A program made the position numbers and the translations under genes. The notes under the pieces are model-generated. The model was given only the letters and a program-made list of their open reading frames with translations, ran no database searches and was not told where the DNA came from. DNA of 64,000 nt from Marivirga lumbricoides (GTDB taxonomy: Bacteria > Bacteroidota > Bacteroidia > Cytophagales > Cyclobacteriaceae). This document shows positions 34,763 through 43,611 of this stretch, in pieces (the stretch's first letter is position 1; every line of letters begins with the position of its first letter). The DNA is taken from positions 186,001 through 250,000 of the forward strand of contig NZ_BMEC01000002.1 of NCBI RefSeq assembly GCF_014636295.1, written 5' to 3'.

Positions 34763-35785
34763 CTACGAAATGAGGTATTGATCGAAATATGCAGCAATCT
34801 CACGATAGGCTTCTCGTGTTTCCGGAAGGTCTGGGTCAAAGGAAAGTTGAGAATGAGAAATACCTTCATAAATCTGTAATTGAGCAGGCACTCTGGCGCG
34901 TCTTAATTTACGATGAGATCTTACTGTATTACTTAAAAAGAGGTCTCGTGTGCCTGAAGTGAGGATGGTAGGTGGAAAACCTTCTAAATCCCCGTTTATA
35001 GGCGATAAAAGAGGATGACTAAGATCATTGCCATTGGCGTAAAGTTTTGCGGCTCGTCCTAAATAACCTGAATAGCTCACCAGAATATTGTCTAGCCATT
35101 CGTTGGTTTTATAACTATCACCCGTTTCGGTAAGATCAGCCCATGGGGAAGACGGAGCTATTGCTGCTGGCATTGCAAGTCCCAGCTCTTTAATTTTTAA
35201 AATGGTTGCCATAATAAGGCCACCTCCTGCTGAAGTGCCAGTCATTGCAATACTACGGGGATCATACGCTGTTAGTATTGCCCGCCAAACGTCAATCATA
35301 TCTTCAATGGCACCAGGAAAAGGCTTCTCGTAAGATAAACTGTAATCAACCGAGATTGTCGTGTAGTTACCAAAAGCGGCAAACATGGCTGCTTCTCTAA
35401 CCGATCCTATCCCGGGAGCGTATACGTAGGCACCTCCGTGCGCCACAATTACAAGCTGTTTGCGATGATTTTCAGGGATGCTATCCGGAGTTAATCTATA
35501 ACACTTTACACCCCCAATCTGAAGTTGTTCTACTGTTAAACCCAGCTCTTTAATCAATTTATTAACCGCTGGTGCTGAACTTTCACTTACCATCGTGACC
35601 ATTTTACGCCAATCCTCTTTTGTGGGAGGATTAAGATTCCAATCGATGAAAACATTATATGGAGCGGCAATCATTTCCTGAGCTCTTTCGCTGATATCCC
35701 TGTGCGGCACAGGAATTGTGCGCCCCGGTACCGTCCGATTTCCGGGTTTTAAATTGGCTTCAGTTTGCTTTTGTTTTAAGTTCAT
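34763..35785 (-). CDS. Alpha/beta hydrolase, HSL-type esterase
   Basis: 340 residues from the Met at 35785, preferred over 35821 because the extra 12 residues are basic and unlike the family. The oxyanion motif HGGAYVYAPG, the nucleophile elbow TGTSAGGGL, and the late Asp and His (TSGTRDLF, GISHSQL) make a complete hormone-sensitive-lipase-like catalytic triad. Predicted soluble esterase or lipase acting on short acyl esters. It is last in the operon 37724-34763 with a quinone-oxidoreductase-like gene and AraC paralogue 3, and ends near repeat A at 34418-34680. Confidence 0.88.
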   Translation of the reverse strand: MNLKQKQTEANLKPGNRTVPGRTIPVPHRDISERAQEMIAAPYNVFIDWNLNPPTKEDWRKMVTMVSESSAPAVNKLIKELGLTVEQLQIGGVKCYRLTPDSIPENHRKQLVIVAHGGAYVYAPGIGSVREAAMFAAFGNYTTISVDYSLSYEKPFPGAIEDMIDVWRAILTAYDPRSIAMTGTSAGGGLIMATILKIKELGLAMPAAIAPSSPWADLTETGDSYKTNEWLDNILVSYSGYLGRAAKLYANGNDLSHPLLSPINGDLEGFPPTILTSGTRDLFLSNTVRSHRKLRRARVPAQLQIYEGISHSQLSFDPDLPETREAYREIAAYFDQYLIS

Positions 35786-35842
35786 ATTTTTTTTGATGAA
35801 GACTCGCTTATAATGGAGCAAGTAAATACAGCTAACCTTGCC

Positions 35843-36754
35843 TTAATTAAATGATTGTCTGAAGTCCAGAGGCGAAACTTTCGTCTTTGTTTTGAAAAGC
35901 TTACTAAAAGATTGTGAATGTTCGAACCCTAATTCGTATGCAATTTCGCTAACAGTTAATTTTGTTGTTGATAATCTTTCTTTGGCTTTTTCAATCAATT
36001 TGTCGTGAATGTGCTGTTGCGTACTTTGTCCGGTTAGGGTTTTAAGCAAACGGCTTAGATAACTTACAGATACATTCAATTCCTCAGAAACATACTGCAC
36101 TGTTGGTAAACCTTTTTGAGTTACCGTAGCATTCTTGAAGTAATCCAACAATAATTTTTCAAACTTATCAAGAATTTGATGATTGACTTTTTTGTGGGTG
36201 AGGAATTGACGATGATAAAAACGGTTGGCATAATTCAATAGCGTTACCAAATGGGCTATGATGATGTCCTGGCTAAAATTGTCAATGTTTGCGTGATACT
36301 CCTGCTGAATATTTTCAATAATTCCGACAATCGTTTTTTCTTCTTTCTCTGAAAGCATTAATGCCTCATTTGCCGAATACTCAAAATACTCGTATTGCTT
36401 CATTTTATTTGCCAATGCAGTATTCCAAAGAAAATCGGGATGAATAAGTAACACCCACCCCGATTGTTTTAATGCTGAATTGTTCTCTTTAGAAATACTA
36501 AAAATCTGATTGGGTGACATAAATGACATAATGCCTTCATCATAATAATATTGGTCTTGCCCATAATTAACCTTGCCTTTACTCAAAACTCTTTTGAGAG
36601 CTATCACATAAAAATCCAACGCCAAATTCATGGGTTCATCAGCGTGCCAGTGTTGAACATCTTCAACATCAATAACACTAATTAAATGATGTTCAGGTTT
36701 GGGTAAACCCCTGTATTGATGAAATTCGGGTATGGTTTTAATGTGTCTTGTCAT
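35843..36754 (-). CDS. AraC family transcriptional regulator (paralogue 3)
   Basis: 303 residues, close to the regulators at 1321 and 20314 along the whole length. The N-terminal sensor shows LALDFYVIALKRV, YGQDQYYYDEG, HPDFLWNTALANKM and SEKEEKTIV. The C-terminal double HTH is VQYVSEELNVSVSYLSRLLK, VSEIAYELGFEHSQSFSKLFK and PLDFRQSFN. It starts one base after the stop of the oxidoreductase gene at 36756, so it is translated from the same message. It probably acts at the phased repeats at 37775-37807 ahead of the operon. Confidence 0.9.
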   Translation of the reverse strand: MTRHIKTIPEFHQYRGLPKPEHHLISVIDVEDVQHWHADEPMNLALDFYVIALKRVLSKGKVNYGQDQYYYDEGIMSFMSPNQIFSISKENNSALKQSGWVLLIHPDFLWNTALANKMKQYEYFEYSANEALMLSEKEEKTIVGIIENIQQEYHANIDNFSQDIIIAHLVTLLNYANRFYHRQFLTHKKVNHQILDKFEKLLLDYFKNATVTQKGLPTVQYVSEELNVSVSYLSRLLKTLTGQSTQQHIHDKLIEKAKERLSTTKLTVSEIAYELGFEHSQSFSKLFKTKTKVSPLDFRQSFN

Positions 36755-36755
36755 T

Positions 36756-37724
36756 TTAATTTTCTTTTCTCACTTCTAATATGAACTTGCCACGAACGTG
36801 CCCTTTTTCACTTTCCCCGTGTGCTTCGGCAACTTGTTCTAAAGCATACACTTTGCCCAGAGTCACTTTTACTTTGCCTTCATTAAACCACTGCGTAAAT
36901 TGATTGAGCCATGTCAGGTGATTTGTTTGTGCAGCAAGAAATTCTCCTTTGACATTCTTTTTCTCCATTGCTGTTTTAACTGCAGCATCAAAAGGGAAGT
37001 CCACATTAGCACTAATAAAAATTCCGCCTTTTTTTAATACACTTATACTCTTTAAGCGCTCCTTGTTATCCCTAACCGATGAAGCTTCAAATACAACATC
37101 AATATCTTGCAATAATTCTTCAAAGTGCTGTGTCTTATAATCGATCACTTCATCCGCGCCAAGTTGCTTTACAAATTCCTGATTATCCGTAGAAGCACTA
37201 CCAATAACATAAGCATCTTTTACTTTTGCATATTGCACTGCAAAATTTCCTACACTTCCTGATGCACCTTGAATAAAAATTCGTTGTCCTGCTTCCAGTT
37301 TTCCAAGGTCAAAAATTGAATTAGCTGCTACAAGCCCCGTTAAAGGAACTGCGGCTGCCTCATTGAAAGAAAGACTTTGGGGTTTCAACGCAAATTGGCT
37401 TGCTTTTGCTGCTACATATTCTGCATAGCTACCGTTACCTGGAAAATTAGGAACGCCATATACTTCATCGCCTTTTTTGAAGTTGGTAACGTTGCTCCCG
37501 ATTTCTTCTACAATACCTGATGCATCCCAACCTAAAATTAAGGGTAACTTTAAGTAAGGTCGCAATACATCGTTGCCGCCTTCACGAACTGCCCCGTCCA
37601 CGGGGTTAACGCCACTCGCATAAACCTTTACTAAAATTTCATCTGCTGCTGGAACAGGACGTTCTACTTCTTCAATTTTCAATACGTCCGTTCCGCCAAA
37701 TTCATTGATTATTACTGCTTTCAT
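36756..37724 (-). CDS. Quinone-oxidoreductase-like MDR family enzyme
   Basis: 322 residues from the Met at 37724 (MKAVIINEFGG, the family's usual start), chosen over 37748. Medium-chain dehydrogenase/reductase features: LILGWDASGIVEEIGSNV, FKKGDEVYG, the cofactor loop IFIQGASGSVGNFAVQYAK, and GADEVIDYKTQHF. The structural-zinc cysteines of alcohol dehydrogenases are absent, as in NADPH:quinone oxidoreductases. First gene of a three-gene operon with AraC paralogue 3 and an HSL-type esterase. The substrate is probably a quinone or electrophilic ketone (inference). Confidence 0.88.
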   Translation of the reverse strand: MKAVIINEFGGTDVLKIEEVERPVPAADEILVKVYASGVNPVDGAVREGGNDVLRPYLKLPLILGWDASGIVEEIGSNVTNFKKGDEVYGVPNFPGNGSYAEYVAAKASQFALKPQSLSFNEAAAVPLTGLVAANSIFDLGKLEAGQRIFIQGASGSVGNFAVQYAKVKDAYVIGSASTDNQEFVKQLGADEVIDYKTQHFEELLQDIDVVFEASSVRDNKERLKSISVLKKGGIFISANVDFPFDAAVKTAMEKKNVKGEFLAAQTNHLTWLNQFTQWFNEGKVKVTLGKVYALEQVAEAHGESEKGHVRGKFILEVRKEN

Positions 37725-37743
37725 TGTTTTTGTATTTTGTTGG

Positions 37744-37807
37744 TACAAAGTTCAGCAGAAGAAAGAAATCCGATGTAGCCAAAATTGACTTTGTTGTAGG
37801 CTAAAAT
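37744..37807 (-). promoter_or_regulatory. AraC-type promoter/operator, 21-bp-phased direct repeats
   Basis: TACAAAG (37744-37750), GTAGCCAAAAT (37775-37785) and GTAGGCTAAAA (37796-37806). The two repeats start exactly 21 bp apart and the first lies 25 bp past TACAAAG, as at 3055-3117 and 22945-23007. Distance to the chosen start codon (37724) is 51 bp. Likely operator for AraC paralogue 3. Confidence 0.65.
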
Positions 37808-37871
37808 GAAGTACCTTAGTAAACATTCAACCTGTTTTAGGACGAGATGGGGCGGGCTTGTGCATAACATC

Positions 37872-38194
37872 CAACTAAAACACAATATGGCTATTTTACA
37901 TACATAGCAGAAGGAAATTATTACCTGTGTCAAAATAATAAAAAACTCTTATTTAAGGGAGCCATAAACAGGGTTAAAAGTAAAAAAGATCGGTACATGA
38001 AAGGCAAACGGCAATCCATCTTAGAGCCGGTTTTCGGAACGCTAACTCAATTTATGGGTTTACGCAAGGTAAATACGCTTGGAATTAAGCAAGGCAAGGT
38101 AATGATGATGGCTGCAGAGGCCTACAACATCAAAACACTGACCAACATCATGAGCAAAGAAGCCAAATTGGCGGATGCATACTTTATTAATTAA
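37872..38194 (+). pseudogene. C-terminal remnant of an IS1182-type transposase
   Basis: A plus-strand frame open from 37872 reads YGYFTYIAEGNYYLCQNNKK, then a central linker, then GKRQSILEPVFGTLTQFMGL and RKVNTLGIKQGK, ending at a TAA. The pattern GKRxxxxEPVFGTLxQxxGxRRxN is the final block of IS1182/IS4-group DDE transposases, carrying the last catalytic Glu. The N-terminal two thirds are missing and a stop lies upstream. One flank holds GCGTTGTTCAACGGC (38310-38324), which may be a trace of an element end. Confidence 0.75.
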
Positions 38195-38315
38195 TTTTGG
38201 TTTAATTTCTTCTCTTCTAAGCCTGGGAAAATAACAAACCTATTCTGCAGATTTTCCAAAATGAAGGCCTGAAAAAACCTAAATGTGCTCAGTATTTTTC
38301 ATTCAAGAGCGTTGT

Positions 38316-38702
38316 TCAACGGCTACCATTGTTGACAGCCGTATTTTTTATTTTTTCTAACGTCTTAATTGCCGCCCGATTAACAACTTCCCATTCCTTT
38401 GTTTTCACAAAGTCATCAATGTATGGTAAATCGTTCGGTGTCTTGTCACTTATATGTTTGAACGTTTTGTCAAATTCAGCAAGAATTTCTCTTTCTTTCT
38501 CATCAAACGCCATTTTGAATTGAGTCGATTCGGGATGGTAAAAGTCATTTGCCCATTGACAGAACAGTTCAGCTGAAACCTGGGCAATCGGGACATTTTT
38601 TTGATATTCTAATTGCTCTTCTTTCGAAGACCACAAGTCCAAAATACTCATGACGTTTTGCCTTATCCTTTTAGCTAATTCTTTATCGTCTATTTCTGTC
38701 AT
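38316..38702 (-). CDS. Small conserved hypothetical protein
   Basis: 128 residues, helical, no signal peptide. QNVMSILDLWSSKEEQLEYQ and AELFCQWANDFYHPESTQF are reminiscent of short proteins found singly in accessory or cassette regions, but I cannot name the family. It ends in GTTGAACAACG at the boundary with the transposase remnant, and its stop is followed by ACAACGCTC. Function unknown. Confidence 0.55.
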   Translation of the reverse strand: MTEIDDKELAKRIRQNVMSILDLWSSKEEQLEYQKNVPIAQVSAELFCQWANDFYHPESTQFKMAFDEKEREILAEFDKTFKHISDKTPNDLPYIDDFVKTKEWEVVNRAAIKTLEKIKNTAVNNGSR

Positions 38703-38795
38703 TTTTATATGGCTGCCAACTTTTCGGCTAAAAGCGTTGCTGTCCCGCAGGGCAGATATGATTTTTTAGCACATAGTGTTGTTCGTTATTTATAT

Positions 38796-39230
38796 TCACT
38801 TGTTTTCAAAAGCAAAACTAATTTTCCAATTCACACCAAATTTATCCATACAGATTCCATAGTATGAACCCCAAAATTGGTCAGAAATAGGAAGTTTTAT
38901 TTCTCCTTCTTTTGATAGTGAATTAAATAACCTATCAGCTTCTTCCTTACTTTCGGTACTGATATAAAGCGAGAAAAATTTAGAAGCATTTTTTTCATTC
39001 CTACTATTATCAATAATGTCGGCTCCCATTAAAATTGTTTCATCACTAATCGGCAATCCAATGTGCATAATATGTTCATCTTCGCAATTTGGAAAATTCT
39101 GTCTTGCAACTTCAGGAACATCTTTGTAACGTCCCATAAACTTGAAATCCTTTTTAAAAACAGATTTATAAAATTCAAATGCTTTTTCACAATTTCCGTT
39201 AAAATATAAATAGGTGTTAACTATTGCCAT
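38796..39230 (-). CDS. VOC/PhnB-like protein
   Basis: 144 residues. NTYLYFNGNCEKAFEFYKSV, LMGADI (position-conserved in PhnB-like 3-demethylubiquinone-9 3-methyltransferase fold proteins), FFSLYISTESKEEADRL, and the ending WGSYYGICMDKFGVNWKISF all match the vicinal oxygen chelate superfamily. The Trp-Gly-x-x-Tyr-Gly pattern near the C-terminus is typical. Such proteins bind small molecules or confer mild resistance; no metal ligands can be assigned with certainty. Single gene; its 3' end carries TAACGAACAACACTATGTGC. Confidence 0.85.
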   Translation of the reverse strand: MAIVNTYLYFNGNCEKAFEFYKSVFKKDFKFMGRYKDVPEVARQNFPNCEDEHIMHIGLPISDETILMGADIIDNSRNEKNASKFFSLYISTESKEEADRLFNSLSKEGEIKLPISDQFWGSYYGICMDKFGVNWKISFAFENK

Positions 39231-39284
39231 AATTTTATTTTCTCTTAGTAGTTGTTCAAAGTAGTGCTTTTCCTAATGACGCAC

Positions 39285-39543
39285 AACAAGCGGATAATAG
39301 CATAAAAGTTGCCATTATATCCACAATATATTTTAGTTAAATCGCCCACAAATGAATGTAAACGCTTAAAAACATTTAATATCGGCTTTGCATTAGCAAT
39401 GATGAACATACTTATTTCCTTCTGTCGATCCTAGTAATTCACCAAAAAGCAATGAAAATATCTAAAATCAGGTAGTAGGTTTGAGGCACAACCTGTAAAT
39501 ATAAAGAACGCCAACCTATTGATGAAGGGTTGGTTCTTGTGGC
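39285..39543. repeat. Dispersed spacer repeat A, full copy 1
   Basis: About 259 bp, from AACAAGCGGATAATAGC to a final hairpin. Words in order: AAAAGTTGCCATTATATCC, ACAATATATTTTAGTTAAAT, CATTTAATATCGGCTTTGCA, CTTATTTCCTTCTGTC, AAAAAGCAATGAAAA, GGTAGTAGGTTTGAGG. The terminal hairpin AAGAACGCCAACC (39504-39516) pairs with GGTTGGTTCTT (39528-39538) and could terminate transcription in both directions. Best match: 45380-45645. Partial copies at 28440, 34418, 40712, 52618 and 53680. Confidence 0.85.
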
Positions 39544-39561
39544 AGCCATTGTTATACAGCG

Positions 39562-40704
39562 TTATTTTTTCTTTTTTGCTGGTCGTGAACTAGCTCCAGC
39601 TTTAATTTTCTCATCTAGAACAAGGATTACTGTCTTTTTCAAATCCTCATAATTAAAGTCTTCTTCAAATCCATATCTAAAAGTTGAGTGAGTTCCATTT
39701 TTATCCATTCCAAGTACGTATTTCGGTCCACCTAATTCAACCGATATAGGTGAATTTTCAGTTTGTATAGTGAATTCTGTCTCTCCTTTGTCGTTAGTAA
39801 CATAAAAAACATGCTTATAATACAATTCGCCTTCTTTTACGGCAAACCTTTCGTATGCCAGAATCAATTTATCTTTCCAATCAAATTGGTCAAAACAGAA
39901 CATACTCTTAAGATTATCTGTTAATTTTCCCTGCTCGTAAGCTTGGTAAAGTTTTTCTTTAAGTGGTTTTGCTTTTTCGTATTCCTTTTTACCATAATAA
40001 ACTTGAATTAGTTTAGCGTAAGAATGATAGTCGGTCTGTACTAATTCAATTAATTCTTTATAGGCAATTTCGGATTTATCATATTCCTTATTAAGAAACT
40101 CGTATAGTCCAATATTATACAATGCATTTATATAAGAATCTGATTCCTTTGAAATAGTCCCTTTTGATTTATAAAAGGCATCTAAAGCTTTATCGGGTTG
40201 ATTGAGTTCCGCATAGATTTGTGGAATCATAGTAAAAGGTCTATCGATTGGCTCATTTTTTTCTGTAGCTGTTATATAAGAAGAAAGTGCCTTATCGTAT
40301 TTTTCTTGGCTAAGGTAAGAGTCGCCTAATCCACTAAAATAATTTGAGTTACTCAAATCAAGTTCGATTGCTTTATTGAAAGATTCGATTGCTTTATCAA
40401 ATTGTCCCATATAATTCAAAGTCATTCCTTTAATGAAATGTGTGTCTGGGTCAGTCTTATCTTTTTCGATTGACAAATCCATTAATTTAAGCACATTATT
40501 GTCATCGGCTTTCATGTAGTAAGCCATTCCGACATAATAAATTGCTTTAGCTGGATATTCACTTACCTTATCAGAATGCTCGGAAATTATCAAGTCATAT
40601 TTTTCTTCTCCGTACGCTTTTTTTAATTCAGTCGTAATCTGTTCTTGAGCATAATTGCTTAAACTAAAAAAACAAATAGTTAATGTCAGTAAGATTTTTT
40701 CCAT
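39562..40704 (-). CDS. Exported TPR-repeat protein
   Basis: 380 residues from the Met at 40704, preferred over 40737 because it gives a clean signal peptide (MEKILLTLTICFFSLSNYAQ). At least six tetratricopeptide repeats follow through residue ~260 (DTHFIKGMTLNYMGQFDKAI; SNYFSGLGDSYLSQEKYDKA; AKLIQVYYGKKEYEKAKPLK). A ~115-residue C-terminal beta domain follows (YYKHVFYVTNDKGETEF), ending basic (SRPAKKKK). No enzymatic motif. The TAA stop is followed directly by CGCTGTATAACAATGG, like the lipoprotein at 34009. Function likely protein binding in the envelope. Confidence 0.82.
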   Translation of the reverse strand: MEKILLTLTICFFSLSNYAQEQITTELKKAYGEEKYDLIISEHSDKVSEYPAKAIYYVGMAYYMKADDNNVLKLMDLSIEKDKTDPDTHFIKGMTLNYMGQFDKAIESFNKAIELDLSNSNYFSGLGDSYLSQEKYDKALSSYITATEKNEPIDRPFTMIPQIYAELNQPDKALDAFYKSKGTISKESDSYINALYNIGLYEFLNKEYDKSEIAYKELIELVQTDYHSYAKLIQVYYGKKEYEKAKPLKEKLYQAYEQGKLTDNLKSMFCFDQFDWKDKLILAYERFAVKEGELYYKHVFYVTNDKGETEFTIQTENSPISVELGGPKYVLGMDKNGTHSTFRYGFEEDFNYEDLKKTVILVLDEKIKAGASSRPAKKKK

Positions 40705-40711
40705 AACAGTG

Positions 40712-40880
40712 GGAAATAATTCAATAAATACACCCAAAGATGCATTTATTTATTTTATATTTTTCGTAACCGACAACAAACGCTTACAAACATCTAATAT
40801 CGGCTTTGTATTAGCAATGATGAACATACTTATTTCCTTCTGTCAATCCTAATGGTTCATCTAAAAGCAATAAAAATACC
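40712..40880. repeat. Dispersed spacer repeat A, variant partial copy
   Basis: Shares AATACACCC, TATATTTTTCGTAACCGACA and CATACTTATTTCCTTCTGTC with 34418-34680, plus ATCTAATATCGGCTTTGTAT with the full copies. It stops before the hairpin and abuts the gene at 40907. Confidence 0.75.
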
Positions 40881-40906
40881 CTGATGGATAAACCCATTCA
40901 TGGCAT

Positions 40907-41335
40907 TTATTGGAGAGCGTTCAGTCTTCTTGGTTTGATCTTCAAAAGAGTCCATACGACTGAAAAGATAACTACTGTGAATATTGCTAGAATCAGGAAA
41001 TCTTTAAATTCTAATGGCAGATATTTTACGTGTTGAGGGTTAAGTCTACGAGTTATAATGTCTATAATGATACTATAAATCGAATAAAAAAAATATGAAC
41101 AGATCGATATTGTTATTATCAGCCATAGAATCCACTTATTTAAGATTGCTTGGACTAAAAGCAGACCAGAAGGAATCGCTATCAGCGCTAAATAAGATAT
41201 ACCCAAAGAGCTTTGAGAGTTCCAAAGTCCTCGTTCAATTATATCCCAAAATATGAAAATCCATAATATCAAACCTGATCCATAGATAAGTCTTTGAGTT
41301 ATTTGGTTTTCTAAAAACTTACTTATTCTTTTCAT
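40907..41335 (-). CDS. Small integral membrane protein
   Basis: 142 residues with four hydrophobic segments (LIYGSGLILWIFIFWDII; SYLALIAIPSGLLLVQAIL; ILWLIITISICSYFFYSIY; DFLILAIFTVVIFSVVWTLL). Short basic ends. No recognisable motif; function unknown. Single gene between spacer elements. Confidence 0.6.
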   Translation of the reverse strand: MKRISKFLENQITQRLIYGSGLILWIFIFWDIIERGLWNSQSSLGISYLALIAIPSGLLLVQAILNKWILWLIITISICSYFFYSIYSIIIDIITRRLNPQHVKYLPLEFKDFLILAIFTVVIFSVVWTLLKIKPRRLNALQ

Positions 41336-41467
41336 TTAACTCTTGAGTAAACGCTCAATAACTTTAAGAGTGTAGCTTTAAAATTGCTTTCCGATCTGCC
41401 GCACTAAAGTTAGTTAAATGTACAAAATTTTCTTTTATCGCTTTAGCCCCATAAGCTATCTAAAGTG

Positions 41468-42295
41468 TTATCGGTTTTTCCTTACATATTTCTTAAATGC
41501 TCGTCTATCGAAAAAATTAACTTTGAATGATAGTTCTTCCAACACACCTGTTTCAAACTTTTCAAGGCTAGGATTTAATGTGTCTTTGTTAATAATTACA
41601 TCCTCAGGTAAAAATTCACTAACAATACTAGAAAGTTCTGGATCATAATTTTTATAAGTAGAGTCAGCAATCCAGGGTATTAGAAATGATTCCTGTCCTG
41701 ATGTACTTATCATAAGGGTATCATATTTATTTTCAAAGGCAATAACAACCCCATCATAATCCGATGTGTTTCTTTGCATTACATGATGATAAGCCATTTT
41801 TTTAAATTGTTCAAAATCGTTCAATATATATTTAGCATACTCCTTTTCAAGTTTCTCGCTGTTATCGTCAGTATTTAACCAGTTATGAATTAGTCGATCC
41901 TTGTTTGCTAGGTGCCAGGAACTATCGATACTGTAATAGTCTAACAGGCTTCCTAAACTTTTGGGTTGGTTTAAGGTTTCAATAAGCTTGTCTACTAATT
42001 TAGGGTTAATTTCGCCTATTGTATCATTTGGTTGACTATTCTGAATTTTATCCCAGTTAGGGATTCGACCATGATAAAAACTCTGAAGAGTATCTGGCGA
42101 TTTGTATTCGTTAGTTAAAATTAGCTTAGGCAAGCTGTCATGTAAGTTTATTTTATATATTCTACCGTAGATTATATTGTAGTTATTGTTGTATTCGTCA
42201 ACTATCACCAGTCTATCAAATTCTGATTTATCTACAAGTTGGCCAAAAGTTAAAAAGGAGTTAACTAGAAGAAAGAGAATGATGTAGCTTCGCAT
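41468..42295 (-). CDS. Exported hypothetical protein
   Basis: 275 residues with a signal peptide (about 1-18, MRSYIILFLLVNSFLTFG). The mature protein is mixed alpha/beta with many aromatic and acidic residues (NNYNIIYGRIYKINLHDSLP; YHGRIPNWDKIQNSQPND; SYILNDFEQFKKMAYHHVMQ-like segment). No catalytic pattern recognised. Single gene; repeat B begins 11 bp upstream of its start. Confidence 0.55.
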   Translation of the reverse strand: MRSYIILFLLVNSFLTFGQLVDKSEFDRLVIVDEYNNNYNIIYGRIYKINLHDSLPKLILTNEYKSPDTLQSFYHGRIPNWDKIQNSQPNDTIGEINPKLVDKLIETLNQPKSLGSLLDYYSIDSSWHLANKDRLIHNWLNTDDNSEKLEKEYAKYILNDFEQFKKMAYHHVMQRNTSDYDGVVIAFENKYDTLMISTSGQESFLIPWIADSTYKNYDPELSSIVSEFLPEDVIINKDTLNPSLEKFETGVLEELSFKVNFFDRRAFKKYVRKNR

Positions 42296-42305
42296 AATTA
42301 TACAT

Positions 42306-42495
42306 ATAACGATCAGCTATCGGGCGTATGCCACGAAGCTAGTGAATAGCACTAAAGTAGTGAAATCTGCCGTAGCTTACAACGGTTCCAAATGGTACTG
42401 CGCGCTGAAAGTCAAAAACTCCTGCGGGCAAAATTAAGTAGAAAGCACTGCTGTTTCTCAGCGGCAGATTTACGGTCGAGTTCCGCTGAAACCAG
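42306..42495. repeat. Dispersed spacer repeat B, complete copy
   Basis: The left part (42306-42400) matches 23777-23875 and the right part (42413-42495) matches 25211-25290. It is the only place in the window where both halves are joined, so this may be the full element (about 190 bp). Its right flank leads to the truncated end of the group II intron reverse transcriptase. Confidence 0.65.
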
Positions 42496-42522
42496 ACAGA
42501 ATGCACTTAGACATATGCCAGA

Positions 42523-43035
42523 TCAGCGTCTGTTAGGCACAGATTCTACGATTTTGTCCTCACTGTTAAGAGTTAGCAGTTGTACCGAAATGAGTAATAG
42601 CTCAGCTTTAGAGTTCAGATCAATTACCCAGTCTGTTTTCCAACAATTCTTCCGTACTGATTCAAGCGCCTGATGTGCATTCTTGTTCGGACGATAACCA
42701 TAAGAATTGGTACTGAATATCTTTTCCAGACGGGGTTCGATATATTCTTTCACAACCATCTGCCCGATCCTGTCGCTGATGGTAGGTACACCTAGCTTTC
42801 GTACTTTGCCGTCTTTCTTAGGTATCTCTACTTCTTTAACTGGTGGCGGAAAGTAACTTCCCGATGCCATACGGTTCCAAAGTTTATACAGATGTTTCAC
42901 CCTGTTTGCATCGAACTCTGCCATGCTTACAGAATCTACTCCTGCACTCCCTTTATTGGATCGCACTTTCTTGTAAGCCGATCACACCATTTGGCGGCTT
43001 ATCGGTATTGATTTTGTCTCATTCCATAAATTCAT
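42523..43035 (-). pseudogene. ltrA: Group II intron reverse transcriptase, truncated and disrupted
   Basis: From the ATG at 43035 the frame reads MNLWNETKSIPISRQMV, then a TGA (42984-42982) where family members usually have a Trp codon. It resumes with SAYKKVRSNKGSAGVDSVSM and the RT-0/1/2 region (PPPVKEVEIPKKDGKVRKLG; ISDRIGQMVVKEYIEPRLEK; NSYGYRPNKNAHQALE). It ends abruptly at DWVIDLN (about 42613), just before the first catalytic Asp of motif A and long before YADD. The last ~30 codons are unrelated sequence. It is therefore inactive: one nonsense mutation and loss of most of the gene. Confidence 0.9.
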
Positions 43036-43600
43036 CCTCTTCTAAGAGTTGGTAAATGTTATGACACCGTATAACCTAGCCCCTTCGCTCCATTCTCATT
43101 ACAGAAACTTCATCACTACTACAGGCTAGTCCGTCTCTCCCTGCAACTTTGGTTTTCTACCTCTAGGTTGATCCTATTGTGTATTTCCCTTTGCATTCAC
43201 TGGCAGATTCCCGAGTTCCATAATTAAGCCTAAATAAAGGTCATGCCATCTGAATGACGCCAGCCATACGGAAAGTAAACAGGTAACTTCCGTATTTAGA
43301 ATTTCTCAATCCTACTTTTTACCGCGTATCATACTCCGTGGCTTTTGACTGGATGTTCCCACTTCTCGACACCTCTTCGATGGTTCACTTTCGTTCACCT
43401 CCTTTATTCATACCTGATCTCGCTCTTGGCGAAACTTTCCCTAAACGCTCAGTACCATGGCTCTTTACCACAGAACCTTTAGGTGGTTTGAGGCTCTATC
43501 CTGTAATACAACCTCGGTGGGTCATCTGCAAAATAGCAGATTCCACCATCTTAATTATAGCATGCAGTAAATTTATTGCCGTTACTGCTTCTCGGCACAC
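42613..43600 (-). mobile_element. Group II intron, 5' part only
   Basis: Between the RT start (43035) and about 43600 lies ~565 bp of non-coding, G/A-rich, structure-rich sequence, the usual size of intron RNA domains I-III ahead of the domain IV reading frame. A GTGTGCC start on the minus strand at 43600 fits the GUGYG 5' splice-site consensus. Because the RT is cut at 42613 and no domain V hairpin was found, the 3' half of the intron is lost. The flank just outside 43600 carries the 46-bp sequence also found at 8617-8662. Confidence 0.75.
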
Positions 43601-43611
43601 TATGATGAGTG

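Noticed and set aside
37997-38194. A 65-codon protein as a complete gene
   Set aside because: The frame is open upstream to 37872 and matches only the end of a transposase, so it is a remnant.
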